DNA from: Microbacteriaceae bacterium VKM Ac-2855
GTDB lineage: Bacteria > Actinomycetota > Actinomycetes > Actinomycetales > Microbacteriaceae
NCBI GenBank assembly: GCA_013204985.1
Contig: JABMLG010000006.1
Coordinates: 62,001-126,000, forward strand
DNA length: 64,000 nucleotides
Reading direction: 5' to 3'
Under the pieces are notes generated by a model. The model saw only the letters and a list, made by a program, of their open reading frames with translations, did no database searches and was not told where the DNA came from. A program made the position numbers and the translations under genes. This document shows, one piece after another, positions 46,226 to 54,982 of the stretch (position 1 is its first letter; each line of letters begins with the position of its first letter).

Positions 46226-47359
46226 ATGAGTTCCGCGCCTCTCGCCAAGGACGCCGATGGAGGCGACGAAGCCGCTGTCGCGGCCGCCGCGCCGGGCGAC
46301 TCGAACGGGGTAGACGAGGGGGAAGCCGTGACCGACCAGACGCCACGCCACGGGGGGACCGACGTCGTCGAGGACGAGTTCGAAGCGGTGGATCCGCAGC
46401 ACGAGGAGTCGGCCGGCGACTCCGTCGAGTCGGAGCCGGAGTCGGACCCGGACCCGGAGCCGGAGCTGGAACCCGGGTCCGAGTCCGCGGAGACCTCGGT
46501 GCAGCCCGAGCCGGAACCCGTCGTCGTGCGCAAGGTCGGCAAGCGGCCGCCGCGGAAGACGCCCGGATCGGCACCGACGCCGATCGAGAAGCCGGACGCA
46601 CCCGTCGTGCTCACGCTGGCGGGGCTGACCAAGACCTACGGCAAGACGGTGGCCGTCGATCGCATCGATCTCGAGGTGCGGGAGGGGTCGTTCTACGGCA
46701 TCATCGGCCCCAACGGCGCCGGTAAGACGACGACCCTCTCGATGATGACCGGCCTCCTGCGACCGGACTGGGGAACGGTCGTCGTTCACGGCGTCGACGT
46801 GTGGGCCGATCCCGCCGCCGCGAAGAAGCTGATCGGCGTCCTGCCCGACCGGCTGCGGCTGTTCGATCGCCTCACGGGTGCGCAGCTGCTCTACTACTCC
46901 GCGACGCTCCGCGGCATGGACCGCGCGACGGCGAAGACCCGGACGACCGAACTGGCGCACGCCCTCGGTCTCGATGACGCCCTCGGTCGACTCGTCTCCG
47001 ACTATTCGGCCGGCATGGCGAAGAAGGTGGCCCTCGCGGCCGGCATGATCCACGCGCCTCGCATCCTCGTGCTCGATGAGCCGTTCGAGTCGGTCGACCC
47101 GGTCTCGGCCTCCAACGTGATCGACGTGCTGCGCCGCTACGTCGACAGCGGCGGCACCGTCGTTCTCTCCAGCCACGGCATGGACTTCATCGAACGGGTC
47201 TGCGACAGCGTCGCCATCATCGTCGGCGGCCGCGTGCTCGCCGCCGGTACCGTCGAAGAGGTCAGTGGAACCCAGACTCTCGAGGAGCGCTTCCTCGATC
47301 TCGCCGGAACCGATCGCAGCAACGAGGGCCTCGAGTGGTTGCACGACTTCTCGGGCTGA
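46226..47359 (+). CDS. ABC transporter ATPase with long acidic N-terminal extension
   Basis: The 377-residue protein starts with about 125 disordered, strongly acidic residues (for example SVESEPESDPDPEPELEPGS) and a short basic stretch RKVGKRPPRKTPG before a normal ATPase domain. Walker A is IGPNGAGKTTTLSMM (about 158-172), Walker B RILVLDEPFESVDPVS (about 280-295), H-loop VLSSHGMDF. The signature is YSAGMAKKVALAAG rather than LSGGQ. It pairs with the membrane protein starting 25 bp inside its 3' end. Substrate unknown. A GTG at 46328 would drop 34 residues, but 46226 fits the leaderless promoter. Confidence 0.88.
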   Translation: MSSAPLAKDADGGDEAAVAAAAPGDSNGVDEGEAVTDQTPRHGGTDVVEDEFEAVDPQHEESAGDSVESEPESDPDPEPELEPGSESAETSVQPEPEPVVVRKVGKRPPRKTPGSAPTPIEKPDAPVVLTLAGLTKTYGKTVAVDRIDLEVREGSFYGIIGPNGAGKTTTLSMMTGLLRPDWGTVVVHGVDVWADPAAAKKLIGVLPDRLRLFDRLTGAQLLYYSATLRGMDRATAKTRTTELAHALGLDDALGRLVSDYSAGMAKKVALAAGMIHAPRILVLDEPFESVDPVSASNVIDVLRRYVDSGGTVVLSSHGMDFIERVCDSVAIIVGGRVLAAGTVEEVSGTQTLEERFLDLAGTDRSNEGLEWLHDFSG

Positions 47360-48903
47360 GGCTCGCCGTCCTCGTCGGAGGGTTCCGCAAGGGGATCCTG
47401 CACGGTCTCGGTCTCGTCGTCGCAGCGGTGTACCTGGTCGCCGTCACCGTCGCGCTCGTCGTCGCGCTGGGTGCGGTACGGGGCGCATCCGATGCCGCGT
47501 TCGCTGCCGACGTCGTGACCGCCGGCGGCGCCGTCATCCTGCTCGGCTTCCTGCTCCTGCCGTTGTTCTTCGGTGGCCAGGATGCGATGGATCCACGCTC
47601 GTTCGCGCTCTACGGCATCCCGACGCCGACGCTCGCCGCCGGCCTCGCCCTGGCCGGTGTGCTGTCGCTCCCGGTCCTCGCTCTCGCGGTCGTCGGCTTC
47701 GCGAGCGTCGGGCTCTGGGGAGCGGGCACCGCCGTCCTCGCCGTCGCCTCCGTGCTCCTCGGCGTCGCGACCGCGGCCGTCCTTGGCCGCCTCGCCACAG
47801 CGGTCTCCGCCTTCCTCTTCCCCGGACGAGCCGCGCGCGAAGCTCTGGGCATCGTCGGGATCGTGCTGGTCCTGGCGCTGGTGCCGGCGGTGATCGTCGT
47901 GACGAACGTCGACTGGGGCTCCCAAGGTCGGACCGCCCTCGCCTCCTTCGCCGGCGCGATGCGGTGGACTCCGTTCGGCGCGGCGTGGGCGGCCCCCGGC
48001 GCCGCCGAATCGGGCGATGTCGCGGCGGCATCGGGCGCTCTCGTGCTCGGTGTGATCACCTTGCTCGTCGCTCTCGCCGGCTGGTACCTCGCGGTACGGC
48101 TGATGATCGCCGCCCCCGAACGCCGCCGCGACCACGACTCCGGGATGCGGATGGGCTGGTTCGACGTCGCCCGTGCGAGCCCCGCCGGCGTGATCGCCGC
48201 CCGGAGCCTGACGTACTGGGGTCGCGACCCGCGATACCACCTGTCGCTCGCGGCGATCCCGCTGCTGCCGATCGTGATGATCGCTCTCCTCGGCGCGGTC
48301 GGGGTGCAGTGGGGCCTGCTCTCGCTCCTCCCACTGCCGGTGATCGTGTTCTTCCTCGGCTGGACCTTGCACAACGATCTGGCCTATGACGGCTCCGCGG
48401 TCTGGCTGCATGTCGCTTCCGGCGTTCCGGGGCGATCCGATCGGCTCGGACGGGCGGTGCCCACTCTGGTGATCGGGGTGCCCGTCGTGGTGGTCGGATC
48501 GCTCGCCACGGCCGGATCGTTCGGTGACCCGGGCGCCTATGCGGCGATCCTCGGCGGCAACCTCGGCATCCTGTTGAGCCTCGTCGGGGTCGCGAGTTTC
48601 GCCTCCGCGCGGTTCCCCTACCCCGCCCCTCGACCCGGCGACAGCGCCTTCGTGCAACCGCAGGCGCCGGGCTCCAGTGGTGCCGGCGCGCAGACGGCGT
48701 CGTTCGTCGGTGGTGCCATCCTCTCGGCGCCGGCCGTGTACCTGGCGGTTCAGGCACTGTTCGTGGACGGCTCCTTGGGCGGTGCGGCGCTGGCGTGCGG
48801 CGCCATCGGCGGGGCGTTCGTTCTCTGGCTCGGCATCGTGCTCGGCGGTCGCGTCTTCGACCGTCGCGGGCCCGAGCTGGTGGCTTTCGCCAGCCGGTAC
48901 TGA
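47335..48903 (+). CDS. ABC-type permease, large multi-helix membrane protein
   Basis: The 522-residue protein has about twelve hydrophobic helices with few soluble residues. A cytoplasmic basic loop at AAPERRRDHDSGMRMGW precedes the second half, and a short polar loop (PAPRPGDSAFVQPQAPGSSG) lies near residue 435. It has no nucleotide-binding motif. The gene starts at a GTG within the ATPase gene (25-bp overlap) and so is its likely partner. The arrangement resembles actinobacterial two-component ABC exporters of unknown substrate. Confidence 0.82.
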   Translation: MVARLLGLRLAVLVGGFRKGILHGLGLVVAAVYLVAVTVALVVALGAVRGASDAAFAADVVTAGGAVILLGFLLLPLFFGGQDAMDPRSFALYGIPTPTLAAGLALAGVLSLPVLALAVVGFASVGLWGAGTAVLAVASVLLGVATAAVLGRLATAVSAFLFPGRAAREALGIVGIVLVLALVPAVIVVTNVDWGSQGRTALASFAGAMRWTPFGAAWAAPGAAESGDVAAASGALVLGVITLLVALAGWYLAVRLMIAAPERRRDHDSGMRMGWFDVARASPAGVIAARSLTYWGRDPRYHLSLAAIPLLPIVMIALLGAVGVQWGLLSLLPLPVIVFFLGWTLHNDLAYDGSAVWLHVASGVPGRSDRLGRAVPTLVIGVPVVVVGSLATAGSFGDPGAYAAILGGNLGILLSLVGVASFASARFPYPAPRPGDSAFVQPQAPGSSGAGAQTASFVGGAILSAPAVYLAVQALFVDGSLGGAALACGAIGGAFVLWLGIVLGGRVFDRRGPELVAFASRY

Positions 48904-48925
48904 ATCGTGGCGGCGATCGACGGCG

Positions 48926-48931
48926 TAAGAT
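48926..48931 (+). promoter_or_regulatory. -10 element TAAGAT, leaderless promoter
   Basis: TAAGAT lies 7 nt before the ATG at 48939. Confidence 0.55.
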
Positions 48932-48938
48932 CGTCCCC

Positions 48939-49220
48939 ATGAATTCGGCTGCCGATAACAGCACCATCGACCCCACGCAGGGCGGCGGCGGGACGGACGT
49001 CCTCGACCGCGAGCTCGAAGAACTCCTCAACCAGGAGACCATCGAACCCGGCGACCACGAGCGCTTCTCCCACTACGTGAAGAAGGAGAAGATCCTCGAG
49101 TCGGCGCTCACCGGTAAGCCGGTCAAGGCGCTCTGCGGCAAGAAGTGGCTGCCGGGGCGCGACCCGGAGAAGTTCCCGGTGTGCCCGACGTGCAAAGAGG
49201 TCTACGAGCGGATGAAGTAG
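48939..49220 (+). CDS. DUF3039 small zinc-ribbon-like protein
   Basis: The 93-residue protein has an acidic N-terminus (VLDRELEELLNQETIEPGDH), a basic helix FSHYVKKEKILESAL and a C-terminal metal-binding pattern: KALCGKKWLPGRDPEKFPVC then PTCKEVYERMK, i.e. one Cys, a spacer of 18, and a CxxC pair. This matches the actinobacterial DUF3039 family, function unknown. It is convergent with pncB (22 bp), as is often seen for this family with NAD-synthesis genes. Confidence 0.9.
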   Translation: MNSAADNSTIDPTQGGGGTDVLDRELEELLNQETIEPGDHERFSHYVKKEKILESALTGKPVKALCGKKWLPGRDPEKFPVCPTCKEVYERMK

Positions 49221-49242
49221 GCCGTCACGCCGGCCGAAGCGC

Positions 49243-50565
49243 TCACGCGTACACGGTCGGGATGACGGGCTCGCCCCGCCCGAGGCGCAGCGCGTCGTCG
49301 GGCAACTCCGCCACGGCCGAAGCGCGATGAGCGCGCGCCGCCGCGACGCCCTCCGGCCCGGTGGCGCCGGGCAGGATCAGGCCGTCGACGATGAGCGGCA
49401 CCACGAGGTCGCGTTCGTCCTCCGCCGCCTCCGCATCCGGACCGGCGCCGACGTGGATCACCTCCGCCTCGGCGACCCCGTTCGCATCGAGGCGACGCCC
49501 TGCCGACTTGCGGCCGCCGACCGATGCCTTCGCGGCCGACTTCTTGGCCACGGCGACCCAGTCGCCCGCGTCGTCGAGATGCGCGACGAGTTTGTAGACC
49601 ATCCCGGCCGTCGGGCTGCCCGAACCCGTGGCGACCGACGTGCCCACGCCGTAGGAGTCCACCGGCGACGCCGCCAGCGCGGCGATCCCGTACTCGTCGA
49701 GGTCGTTCGTGACGGTGATCTTCGTGTTCACCGCTCCCAGCGCATCGAGTTGGGCGCGCACCGCGGCGACCTGAACGGGAAGGTCTCCCGAGTCGATGCG
49801 GACGGCGCCGAGTGCGGGCCCGGCGACGTGGACGGCCAGGTCGACAGCGGTCGGCACGTCGTAGGTGTCGACCAGCAGGGTCGTCCCCGGGCCCAGGGCG
49901 GCGACCTGAGCGCGGAACGCGGCCTCCTCGGAGTCGTGCAGCAGGGTGAACGCGTGCGCCGAGGTCCCCATCGTCGGAACCCCCCAGCTGCGCCCCGCCT
50001 CGAGGTTCGAGGTGGCGCCGAAGCCCGCGATGTACGCGGCGCGGGATGCGGCGACCGCCGAGCGCTCGCTCGCCCGCCGCGAGCCCATCTCGGCCAGGGG
50101 GCGCCCACCGGCGACCGAGACCATCCGCGCCGCCGCACTCGCGACCGCTGAGTCGTAGTTCAACACGCTGAGCACCAGGGTCTCGAGCAGCACCGCCTCG
50201 GCGAAGCCGCCCTCGACGATCAGGATGGGGGAACCGGGAAGGTACACCTCGCCCTCGCGGTAGCCCCAGACATCTCCGGCGAAGCGGTAATCGGCGAGCC
50301 AATCGATCGTGCGGGCGTTCACGACGTTCTCGCGCCGCAGCCAGTCGAGTTCGGCCTCGTCGAAGCGGAACGCCGCGATCAGGTCCAGCAGGCGTCCGGT
50401 GCCGGCGACGACGCCGTAGCGCCGGCCGCTGGGCAGGCTGCGCGCGAACACCTCGAACATGCACCGTCGGTCGGCGGTGCCGCTCAGGAGCGCACCCTCG
50501 ACCATCGTCAGCTCGTAGCGGTCGGTGAGGAAAGCGGTCGAGGCCGCGGTGCCGGTCGAAGTCAC
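49243..50565 (-). CDS. pncB: Nicotinate phosphoribosyltransferase
   Basis: The 440-residue enzyme makes nicotinate mononucleotide from nicotinate and PRPP in NAD salvage. Family motifs: [18 protein letters not shown] (about 12-29), [20 protein letters not shown] (about 35-54), [20 protein letters not shown] (about 160-180) with [10 protein letters not shown] (about 202-211, containing the autophosphorylated-type His), [13 protein letters not shown] (about 232-244), VRIDSGDL (about 258) and [11 protein letters not shown] (about 307). The start is GTG at 50565, with a CAAACT hexamer 6 nt upstream. It is divergent from murI with overlapping promoters in 35 bp. Confidence 0.94.
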   Translation of the reverse strand: MTSTGTAASTAFLTDRYELTMVEGALLSGTADRRCMFEVFARSLPSGRRYGVVAGTGRLLDLIAAFRFDEAELDWLRRENVVNARTIDWLADYRFAGDVWGYREGEVYLPGSPILIVEGGFAEAVLLETLVLSVLNYDSAVASAAARMVSVAGGRPLAEMGSRRASERSAVAASRAAYIAGFGATSNLEAGRSWGVPTMGTSAHAFTLLHDSEEAAFRAQVAALGPGTTLLVDTYDVPTAVDLAVHVAGPALGAVRIDSGDLPVQVAAVRAQLDALGAVNTKITVTNDLDEYGIAALAASPVDSYGVGTSVATGSGSPTAGMVYKLVAHLDDAGDWVAVAKKSAAKASVGGRKSAGRRLDANGVAEAEVIHVGAGPDAEAAEDERDLVVPLIVDGLILPGATGPEGVAAARAHRASAVAELPDDALRLGRGEPVIPTVYA

Positions 50566-50586
50566 CTCGCCAGTTTGCCACCCGGG

Positions 50587-50592
50587 TAGGCT
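50587..50592 (+). promoter_or_regulatory. -10 element TAGGCT, leaderless promoter of murI-rph-rdgB
   Basis: TAGGCT lies 8 nt before the GTG at 50601. Confidence 0.45.
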
Positions 50593-50600
50593 GGGGGATC

Positions 50601-51461
50601 GTGACCGACGCTCCTATTGGCATCTTCGACTCCGGAGTCGGGGGCCTCACGGTGGCCCGCTCGGTGATCGATCTGCTGCAGAACGAGTCGATCGTCTACC
50701 TCGGTGACACCGCTCACTCCCCGTACGGGCCGAAGCCGTTGGCCGATGTGCGCGCGTACGCACTCGACGTCCTCGACACCCTCGTCGATCAGAACGCGAA
50801 ACTCCTGGTGATCGCCTGCAACACCGCGTCGGCCGCCATGATGCGCGACGCCCGCGAGCGGTACACGATCGGCCGAGGCATCCCGGTTGTCGAAGTGATC
50901 CAGCCCGCCGTGCGCAGCGCCGTCCGCGATACGCGCAATCGCCGCGTCGGCGTGATCGGCACGGAGGGGACCATCCGCTCGCGCGCGTACGACGACGCCT
51001 TCGTCGCGGCCCCCGATCTCGAGCTTTTCACGGTCGCCTGCCCCCGCTTCGTCGAGTTCGTCGAGGCCGGGATCACCTGGAGCGACGAGCTGCTCGCCGT
51101 GGCCGAGGAGTACCTCGCTCCGCTCAAGGAGGCCCGGATCGACACGCTCGTGCTCGGCTGCACCCATTACCCGCTGCTGCGCGGTGCGATCGGCTACGTG
51201 ATGGGGCCGGATGTTCGCCTCGTCTCGAGCGCGGAGGAGACGGCGCTCGATGTGTACCGCACGCTCGTGGCGCACGGGATGCAGCGCACCGCATCCGCAC
51301 CGCCGAGCTACGCCTGGGAGGAGACCGGATCGAGCGACTTCGTGCGTCTCGCCCGGCGCTTCCTCGGCCCGGAGGTCTCGAGCGTCGACCTCGTCGAGAC
51401 CGGCACCATCAATCTGCGCGAGCTCGATCTCGGCTCGCGAACCCGACGGGAGAAACCGTGA
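50601..51461 (+). CDS. murI: Glutamate racemase
   Basis: The 286-residue cytoplasmic enzyme makes D-glutamate for peptidoglycan. Signatures are [20 protein letters not shown] (about 5-24; the acidic FDSG), [11 protein letters not shown], the first catalytic Cys in [12 protein letters not shown] (about 73) and the second in [12 protein letters not shown] (about 186). Length and both Cys are normal. It starts a tight operon murI-rph-rdgB joined by GTGA overlaps, an order conserved in actinobacteria. Confidence 0.96.
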   Translation: MTDAPIGIFDSGVGGLTVARSVIDLLQNESIVYLGDTAHSPYGPKPLADVRAYALDVLDTLVDQNAKLLVIACNTASAAMMRDARERYTIGRGIPVVEVIQPAVRSAVRDTRNRRVGVIGTEGTIRSRAYDDAFVAAPDLELFTVACPRFVEFVEAGITWSDELLAVAEEYLAPLKEARIDTLVLGCTHYPLLRGAIGYVMGPDVRLVSSAEETALDVYRTLVAHGMQRTASAPPSYAWEETGSSDFVRLARRFLGPEVSSVDLVETGTINLRELDLGSRTRREKP

Positions 51462-52207
51462 CCGACACCACAACCGCCACCCGCAAGGACGGCCGCACCG
51501 CCGACCAGCTGCGCACCGTGACCATCGAGCGCGGCTGGAGCAAGCAGGCCGAGGGCTCGGCGCTGGTCTCGTTCGGCGACACGAAGGTGCTCTGCACCGC
51601 CTCCTTCACCAATGGCGTGCCGCGCTGGCTGCAGGGCAAGGGCAAGGGCTGGGTCACCGCCGAGTACGCCATGCTGCCCCGCTCCACCAACTCGCGGATG
51701 GATCGGGAGGCGGTCAAGGGCAAGATCGGCGGCCGCACGCACGAGATCTCGCGGCTGATCGGCCGGAGCCTCCGCGCGGTGGTCGACATGAAAGCCCTCG
51801 GCGAGAACACGATCGTGATCGACTGCGACGTACTGCAGGCCGACGGCGGCACGCGCACCGCGGCGATCACGGGTGCCTACGTCGCTCTGGTGGACGCCAT
51901 CGAGTGGGCGCGCGGGAAGAAGTTCATCGGCCAGAAGGCGCAGCCGCTGATCGACAGCGTCGCTGCGGTGTCGGTGGGCATCATCGACGGCGTGCCCATG
52001 CTCGATCTCGCTTACACGGAAGACGTGCGCGCGGAGACCGACATGAACGTCGTGGTCACGGGCCGTGGGCTCTTCGTCGAGGTGCAGGGCACCGCGGAGG
52101 GCGCGCCCTTCGACCGTCGCGAACTGAACGAACTGCTCGATCTGGCCCTCGCGGGCGCCGAGGAGCTCGCGCTCGTGCAGACCGAGGCGCTGGAGGCCGC
52201 CGAGTGA
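51458..52207 (+). CDS. rph: Ribonuclease PH
   Basis: The 249-residue phosphorolytic 3'-5' exoribonuclease trims tRNA 3' ends. Motifs: [20 protein letters not shown] (about 22-41), [20 protein letters not shown] (about 68-87; phosphate-binding Arg/Ser), [20 protein letters not shown] (about 90-110), [20 protein letters not shown] (about 120-140) and [18 protein letters not shown] (about 182-200). It forms hexameric rings by family. GTG start overlaps the murI stop. Confidence 0.96.
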   Translation: MTDTTTATRKDGRTADQLRTVTIERGWSKQAEGSALVSFGDTKVLCTASFTNGVPRWLQGKGKGWVTAEYAMLPRSTNSRMDREAVKGKIGGRTHEISRLIGRSLRAVVDMKALGENTIVIDCDVLQADGGTRTAAITGAYVALVDAIEWARGKKFIGQKAQPLIDSVAAVSVGIIDGVPMLDLAYTEDVRAETDMNVVVTGRGLFVEVQGTAEGAPFDRRELNELLDLALAGAEELALVQTEALEAAE

Positions 52208-52824
52208 CGGTGGAGCTCGTGCTCGCAACGCACAATGCGGGCAAGGTCGAGGAGTTCCGCGCGATGCTGAACTCCGACGTACCGGGTGTCGCGGTGCGCG
52301 CGTACGACGGACCCGAGCCGATCGAGGACGGCACCGGCTTCGCTGCGAACGCGTTGATCAAGGCGCGTGCGGCGGCCGCGCACACCGGACTCGTCGCCCT
52401 GGCGGACGACTCCGGCATCTGTGTCGACGTGATGGGCGGCTCCCCGGGCATCTTCTCGGCCCGCTGGGCCGGTCCGGGGCACGATGCGCAGGCCAACCTG
52501 CAGCTGCTGCTCGCGCAACTGGCCGATCTGCGCGATCCGAACCGCGCGGCGCACTTCACCTGCCACATCGCCGTCGTCGTGCCGGAGACGCTGCTTCCCG
52601 GCGGTTACGAGACGGTCGTATCGGGGGACTGGCCCGGGCGGATCGCTCTCGAGCCGCGCGGTACGAACGGACACGGTTACGACCCGATCTTCGTCCCCGA
52701 CGGCTACGACGTCACCACGGCCGAACTCGATGCGGCCGAGAAGAACCGCGTCAGCCATCGCGCCCGTGCCTTCGCGGCACTGCGCGAGGAGCTCGTCGCC
52801 GTGCTGGGGCGCCTCGACGCCTGA
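52204..52824 (+). CDS. rdgB: dITP/XTP pyrophosphatase (RdgB/HAM1)
   Basis: The 206-residue enzyme hydrolyses non-canonical purine NTPs. The start is the GTG overlapping rph: [20 protein letters not shown] with the THNxGK substrate loop (about 9-14), then [16 protein letters not shown] (about 64-79, metal-binding DDSG), [26 protein letters not shown] (about 157-171) and [10 protein letters not shown] (about 182-191). All family motifs are complete. The 3' end is followed by a 14-bp tandem repeat. Confidence 0.95.
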   Translation: MTVELVLATHNAGKVEEFRAMLNSDVPGVAVRAYDGPEPIEDGTGFAANALIKARAAAAHTGLVALADDSGICVDVMGGSPGIFSARWAGPGHDAQANLQLLLAQLADLRDPNRAAHFTCHIAVVVPETLLPGGYETVVSGDWPGRIALEPRGTNGHGYDPIFVPDGYDVTTAELDAAEKNRVSHRARAFAALREELVAVLGRLDA

Positions 52825-52826
52825 GG

Positions 52827-52868
52827 TCTCGAGCCTGTCGTCTCGGACCTGTCGTCTCGGGCCTGACG
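52827..52868 (+). repeat. 14-bp tandem repeat, 3 copies, after the rdgB stop
   Basis: TCTCGAGCCTGTCG (52827-52840), TCTCGGACCTGTCG (52841-52854) and TCTCGGGCCTGACG (52855-52868) follow two bases after the TGA at 52822-52824. Confidence 0.85.
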
Positions 52869-52946
52869 ACCCGGTCCGCGGCGCTTGCTGAAAATGCGGC
52901 TCATTACTGACTAGCGCCAGCGGCGGATTTGCGTCGCTGCGACGCC

Positions 52947-52952
52947 TAGCCT
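52947..52952 (+). promoter_or_regulatory. -10 element TAGCCT, leaderless promoter
   Basis: TAGCCT lies 6 nt before the ATG at 52959. Confidence 0.5.
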
Positions 52953-52958
52953 GGATTC

Positions 52959-53876
52959 ATGTCGCACGAACACGGTCACGATCACGCCGCCGGAGCCGGC
53001 CGCGGCCGTCTGCTGATCGCGATGGCGATCATCGGCGTGGTGCTGGTGGTCGAGGTGGTAGGCGCCATCGTGTCGGGCTCGCTCGCGCTGCTGGCGGACG
53101 CCGGCCACATGCTCTCCGACCTCACCGGTCTCGTTGTGGCCCTCGCCGCCACGATCATCGCCGCACGCCCCGCGACCGACCGGCAGACGTTCGGTTACCG
53201 TCGCGCCGAGGTCTTCGGCGCCCTGATCAACGGCGTGATCCTCTGTGTAGTGGCCGTCTCGGTGTTCGTGGAGGCGATCGGGCGGCTCCTCGAGCCGAGC
53301 GACGCCGAGGTGCAGAGCACACCGATGCTCATCGTCGCCTGCATCGGCGTCGTCGCGAACGTCACCGCTCTTCTCGTGTTGCGCGGGGGAGCGAAGAGCT
53401 CGATCAACATGCGCGGCGCCTACCTCGAGGTGCTCGGCGATCTGTTCGGATCCGTCGCGGTGATCGTGGCGGCCGTGATCATCCTGACCACCGGATTCGC
53501 GCCGGCGGATGCGCTGGCGTCGCTCGCGATTGCGTTCCTCATCGTGCCGCGCGCCGTGTCACTGCTGCGCGAGGTGGCGCACGTACTCAGCGAATCCGCA
53601 CCGCGCGACACCGATGTCGCGCTGATCCGTGACCACATCCTCGCGAAGGATGGCGTGGTCGCCGTGCACGACGTGCACGTCTGGGCGATCACGTCGGGCT
53701 CCCCGGTGTTCACGGCCCACGTCGTGGTGCAGCCCGAGATCTTCCGCGACGGTCGGGCGGATGCGCTACTCGACAGTCTGGGGGGCTGCCTGGCGGGCCA
53801 CTTCGACGTGGAGCACTCGACGTTCCAACTGGAGCCGGCGGAGCACGCCGACCACGAGGAGCACACGCACCGCTGA
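52959..53876 (+). CDS. Cation diffusion facilitator (CzcD/ZitB-type) transporter
   Basis: The 305-residue protein exports divalent metal (Zn, Co or Cd by family) by proton antiport. A His-rich N-terminus (MSHEHGHDHAAGAG) precedes six membrane helices. The transport site HxxxD appears as LLADAGHMLSDLTGLVVALA (TM2, about 43-62) and its partner in TM5 as VLGDLFGSVAVIVAAVI (about 156-172). The cytoplasmic C-terminal domain has VHDVHVWAITSGSPVFTAHV and ends GHFDVEHSTFQLEP with a His/Glu tail. No metal-sensing regulator is adjacent. Confidence 0.92.
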   Translation: MSHEHGHDHAAGAGRGRLLIAMAIIGVVLVVEVVGAIVSGSLALLADAGHMLSDLTGLVVALAATIIAARPATDRQTFGYRRAEVFGALINGVILCVVAVSVFVEAIGRLLEPSDAEVQSTPMLIVACIGVVANVTALLVLRGGAKSSINMRGAYLEVLGDLFGSVAVIVAAVIILTTGFAPADALASLAIAFLIVPRAVSLLREVAHVLSESAPRDTDVALIRDHILAKDGVVAVHDVHVWAITSGSPVFTAHVVVQPEIFRDGRADALLDSLGGCLAGHFDVEHSTFQLEPAEHADHEEHTHR

Positions 53877-53896
53877 GCGCTCGCGGCGCTTGCGCC

Positions 53897-54631
53897 TCAG
53901 TGCTTGCGGCTGCGCCGGGTGTCGTTCACGACGGTCGGGTCGATGACCACATCCGCGTCGCCGGGGGTGACGGCGCCAGCCGCGTTGGCCTTCTTCGCCT
54001 TGCGGCTCTGCTGCCAGAGGTGGAAGAGGGTCGGGATGAGCGTGAGAAGGACGGCGCCGACCAGGATCACGTCGATGTAGTGCGAGACGAAGTCCGCCAC
54101 CGGCGGGATGTAGCCGAGGAGGTACCCGGCCAGGGTGATCCCCGCGCCCCAGACCAGGGCGCCGATCAGGTTGTACAGGCTGTACTTCTTGTAGTTCATG
54201 TGGCTGATGCCGGCCGCGATCGGCGCGAAGGTGCGCACGATCGGCACGAAGCGCGCGAGGATGACCGCCATCGCCCCGTAGCGTTCGAAGAAGGCGTTCG
54301 TCCGCTTCACGTTCTCGATGCTGAAGATGCCCGACTCTTTGCGCTCGAAGATCCGTGGCCCGGCCTTGTGCCCGATGAGATAGCCCACCTCACCGCCGAT
54401 GAACGCTGCGGCGCCGATGGCGAGGCACACCCACCAGATGTCCACGCCGATCCCGGGGCTGAAGGTGAGAAGGCCCGTGATCAGCAGAAGGGTGTCGCCC
54501 GGGAAGAGGAAGCCGATGAGCAGGCCCGTCTCGGCGAAGATGATGGCGCACACGCCGAGGAGAGCCCATGGTCCGAAGCCCTCCAAGAGAGTCACGGGGT
54601 CGAGCCAGGGGATGAGGGCAGCGTGGTTCAC
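53897..54631 (-). CDS. DedA family membrane protein
   Basis: The 244-residue membrane protein is a DedA/VTT family member, implicated in recycling of lipid carriers and phospholipids. Signatures are IIFAETGLLIGFLFPGDTLL (about 30-49), FIGGEVGYLIGHKAG (about 76-90; conserved acidic Glu and Gly), FFERYGAMAVILARFVPIVR then TFAPIAAGISHMNY (about 114-147), with the FxRFxPxxRT motif intact. A basic, Lys-rich tail (SRKAKKAN) is cytoplasmic. The start is GTG at 54631 with GGAG 6 nt upstream. The 165 bp from 54632 to 54796 carries its upstream region and nothing else I can identify. Confidence 0.92.
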   Translation of the reverse strand: MNHAALIPWLDPVTLLEGFGPWALLGVCAIIFAETGLLIGFLFPGDTLLLITGLLTFSPGIGVDIWWVCLAIGAAAFIGGEVGYLIGHKAGPRIFERKESGIFSIENVKRTNAFFERYGAMAVILARFVPIVRTFAPIAAGISHMNYKKYSLYNLIGALVWGAGITLAGYLLGYIPPVADFVSHYIDVILVGAVLLTLIPTLFHLWQQSRKAKKANAAGAVTPGDADVVIDPTVVNDTRRSRKH

Positions 54632-54796
54632 AAGTCTCCAGTCGTCGGCGGGGCCGGTGCGGCCGGGCGGCGGCGGGCTATCGGTCTGCGTCGAGCGTAC
54701 CGCGAGCGTCCGTCGGCGTCCCGGTCAGGAGGCGCCCCCTTCGGTGGGAATGCACCGATAATGCGCACGCGACGGGCCGCATGGTCGGAGGAAGAG

Positions 54797-54877
54797 TGCG
54801 GAAGGTGGGACTCGAACCCACACGCATCGCTGCACAGGAACCTAAATCCTGCGTGTCTACCATTTCACCACTCCCGC
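54797..54877 (-). tRNA. tRNA-Leu (TAG anticodon)
   Basis: Read on the minus strand the gene has acceptor stem GCGGGAG paired with CTTCCGC (one G-T), the D-loop TGAAATGGTAGACAC typical of leucine tRNAs, anticodon arm CAGGA-TTTAGGT-TCCTG with anticodon TAG, a long variable arm (TGCAGCGATGCGTG) and T-loop GGTTCGAGTCC. CCA is not encoded. Confidence 0.95.
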
Positions 54878-54932
54878 GAGTGCGGCTCCAGTTTACGGCG
54901 AGCGAGCGGGCTCTCCCGCGCGGCGCGACGGG

Positions 54933-54947
54933 CCTGTGGATAACTTC
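54933..54947 (+). promoter_or_regulatory. 15-bp motif with perfect DnaA box, copy 2
   Basis: CCTGTGGATAACTTC includes TGTGGATAA (54935-54943), the reverse complement of TTATCCACA. It ends 35 nt before the tadA ATG at 54983, with a CAGGGT hexamer (54971-54976) 6 nt before that ATG. The identical motif, orientation and spacing precede the ThiF-like gene (start 19687). Confidence 0.65.
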
Positions 54948-54982
54948 TGCGAGCGATTCTCGTTTCGTGTCAGGGTGTCGGC

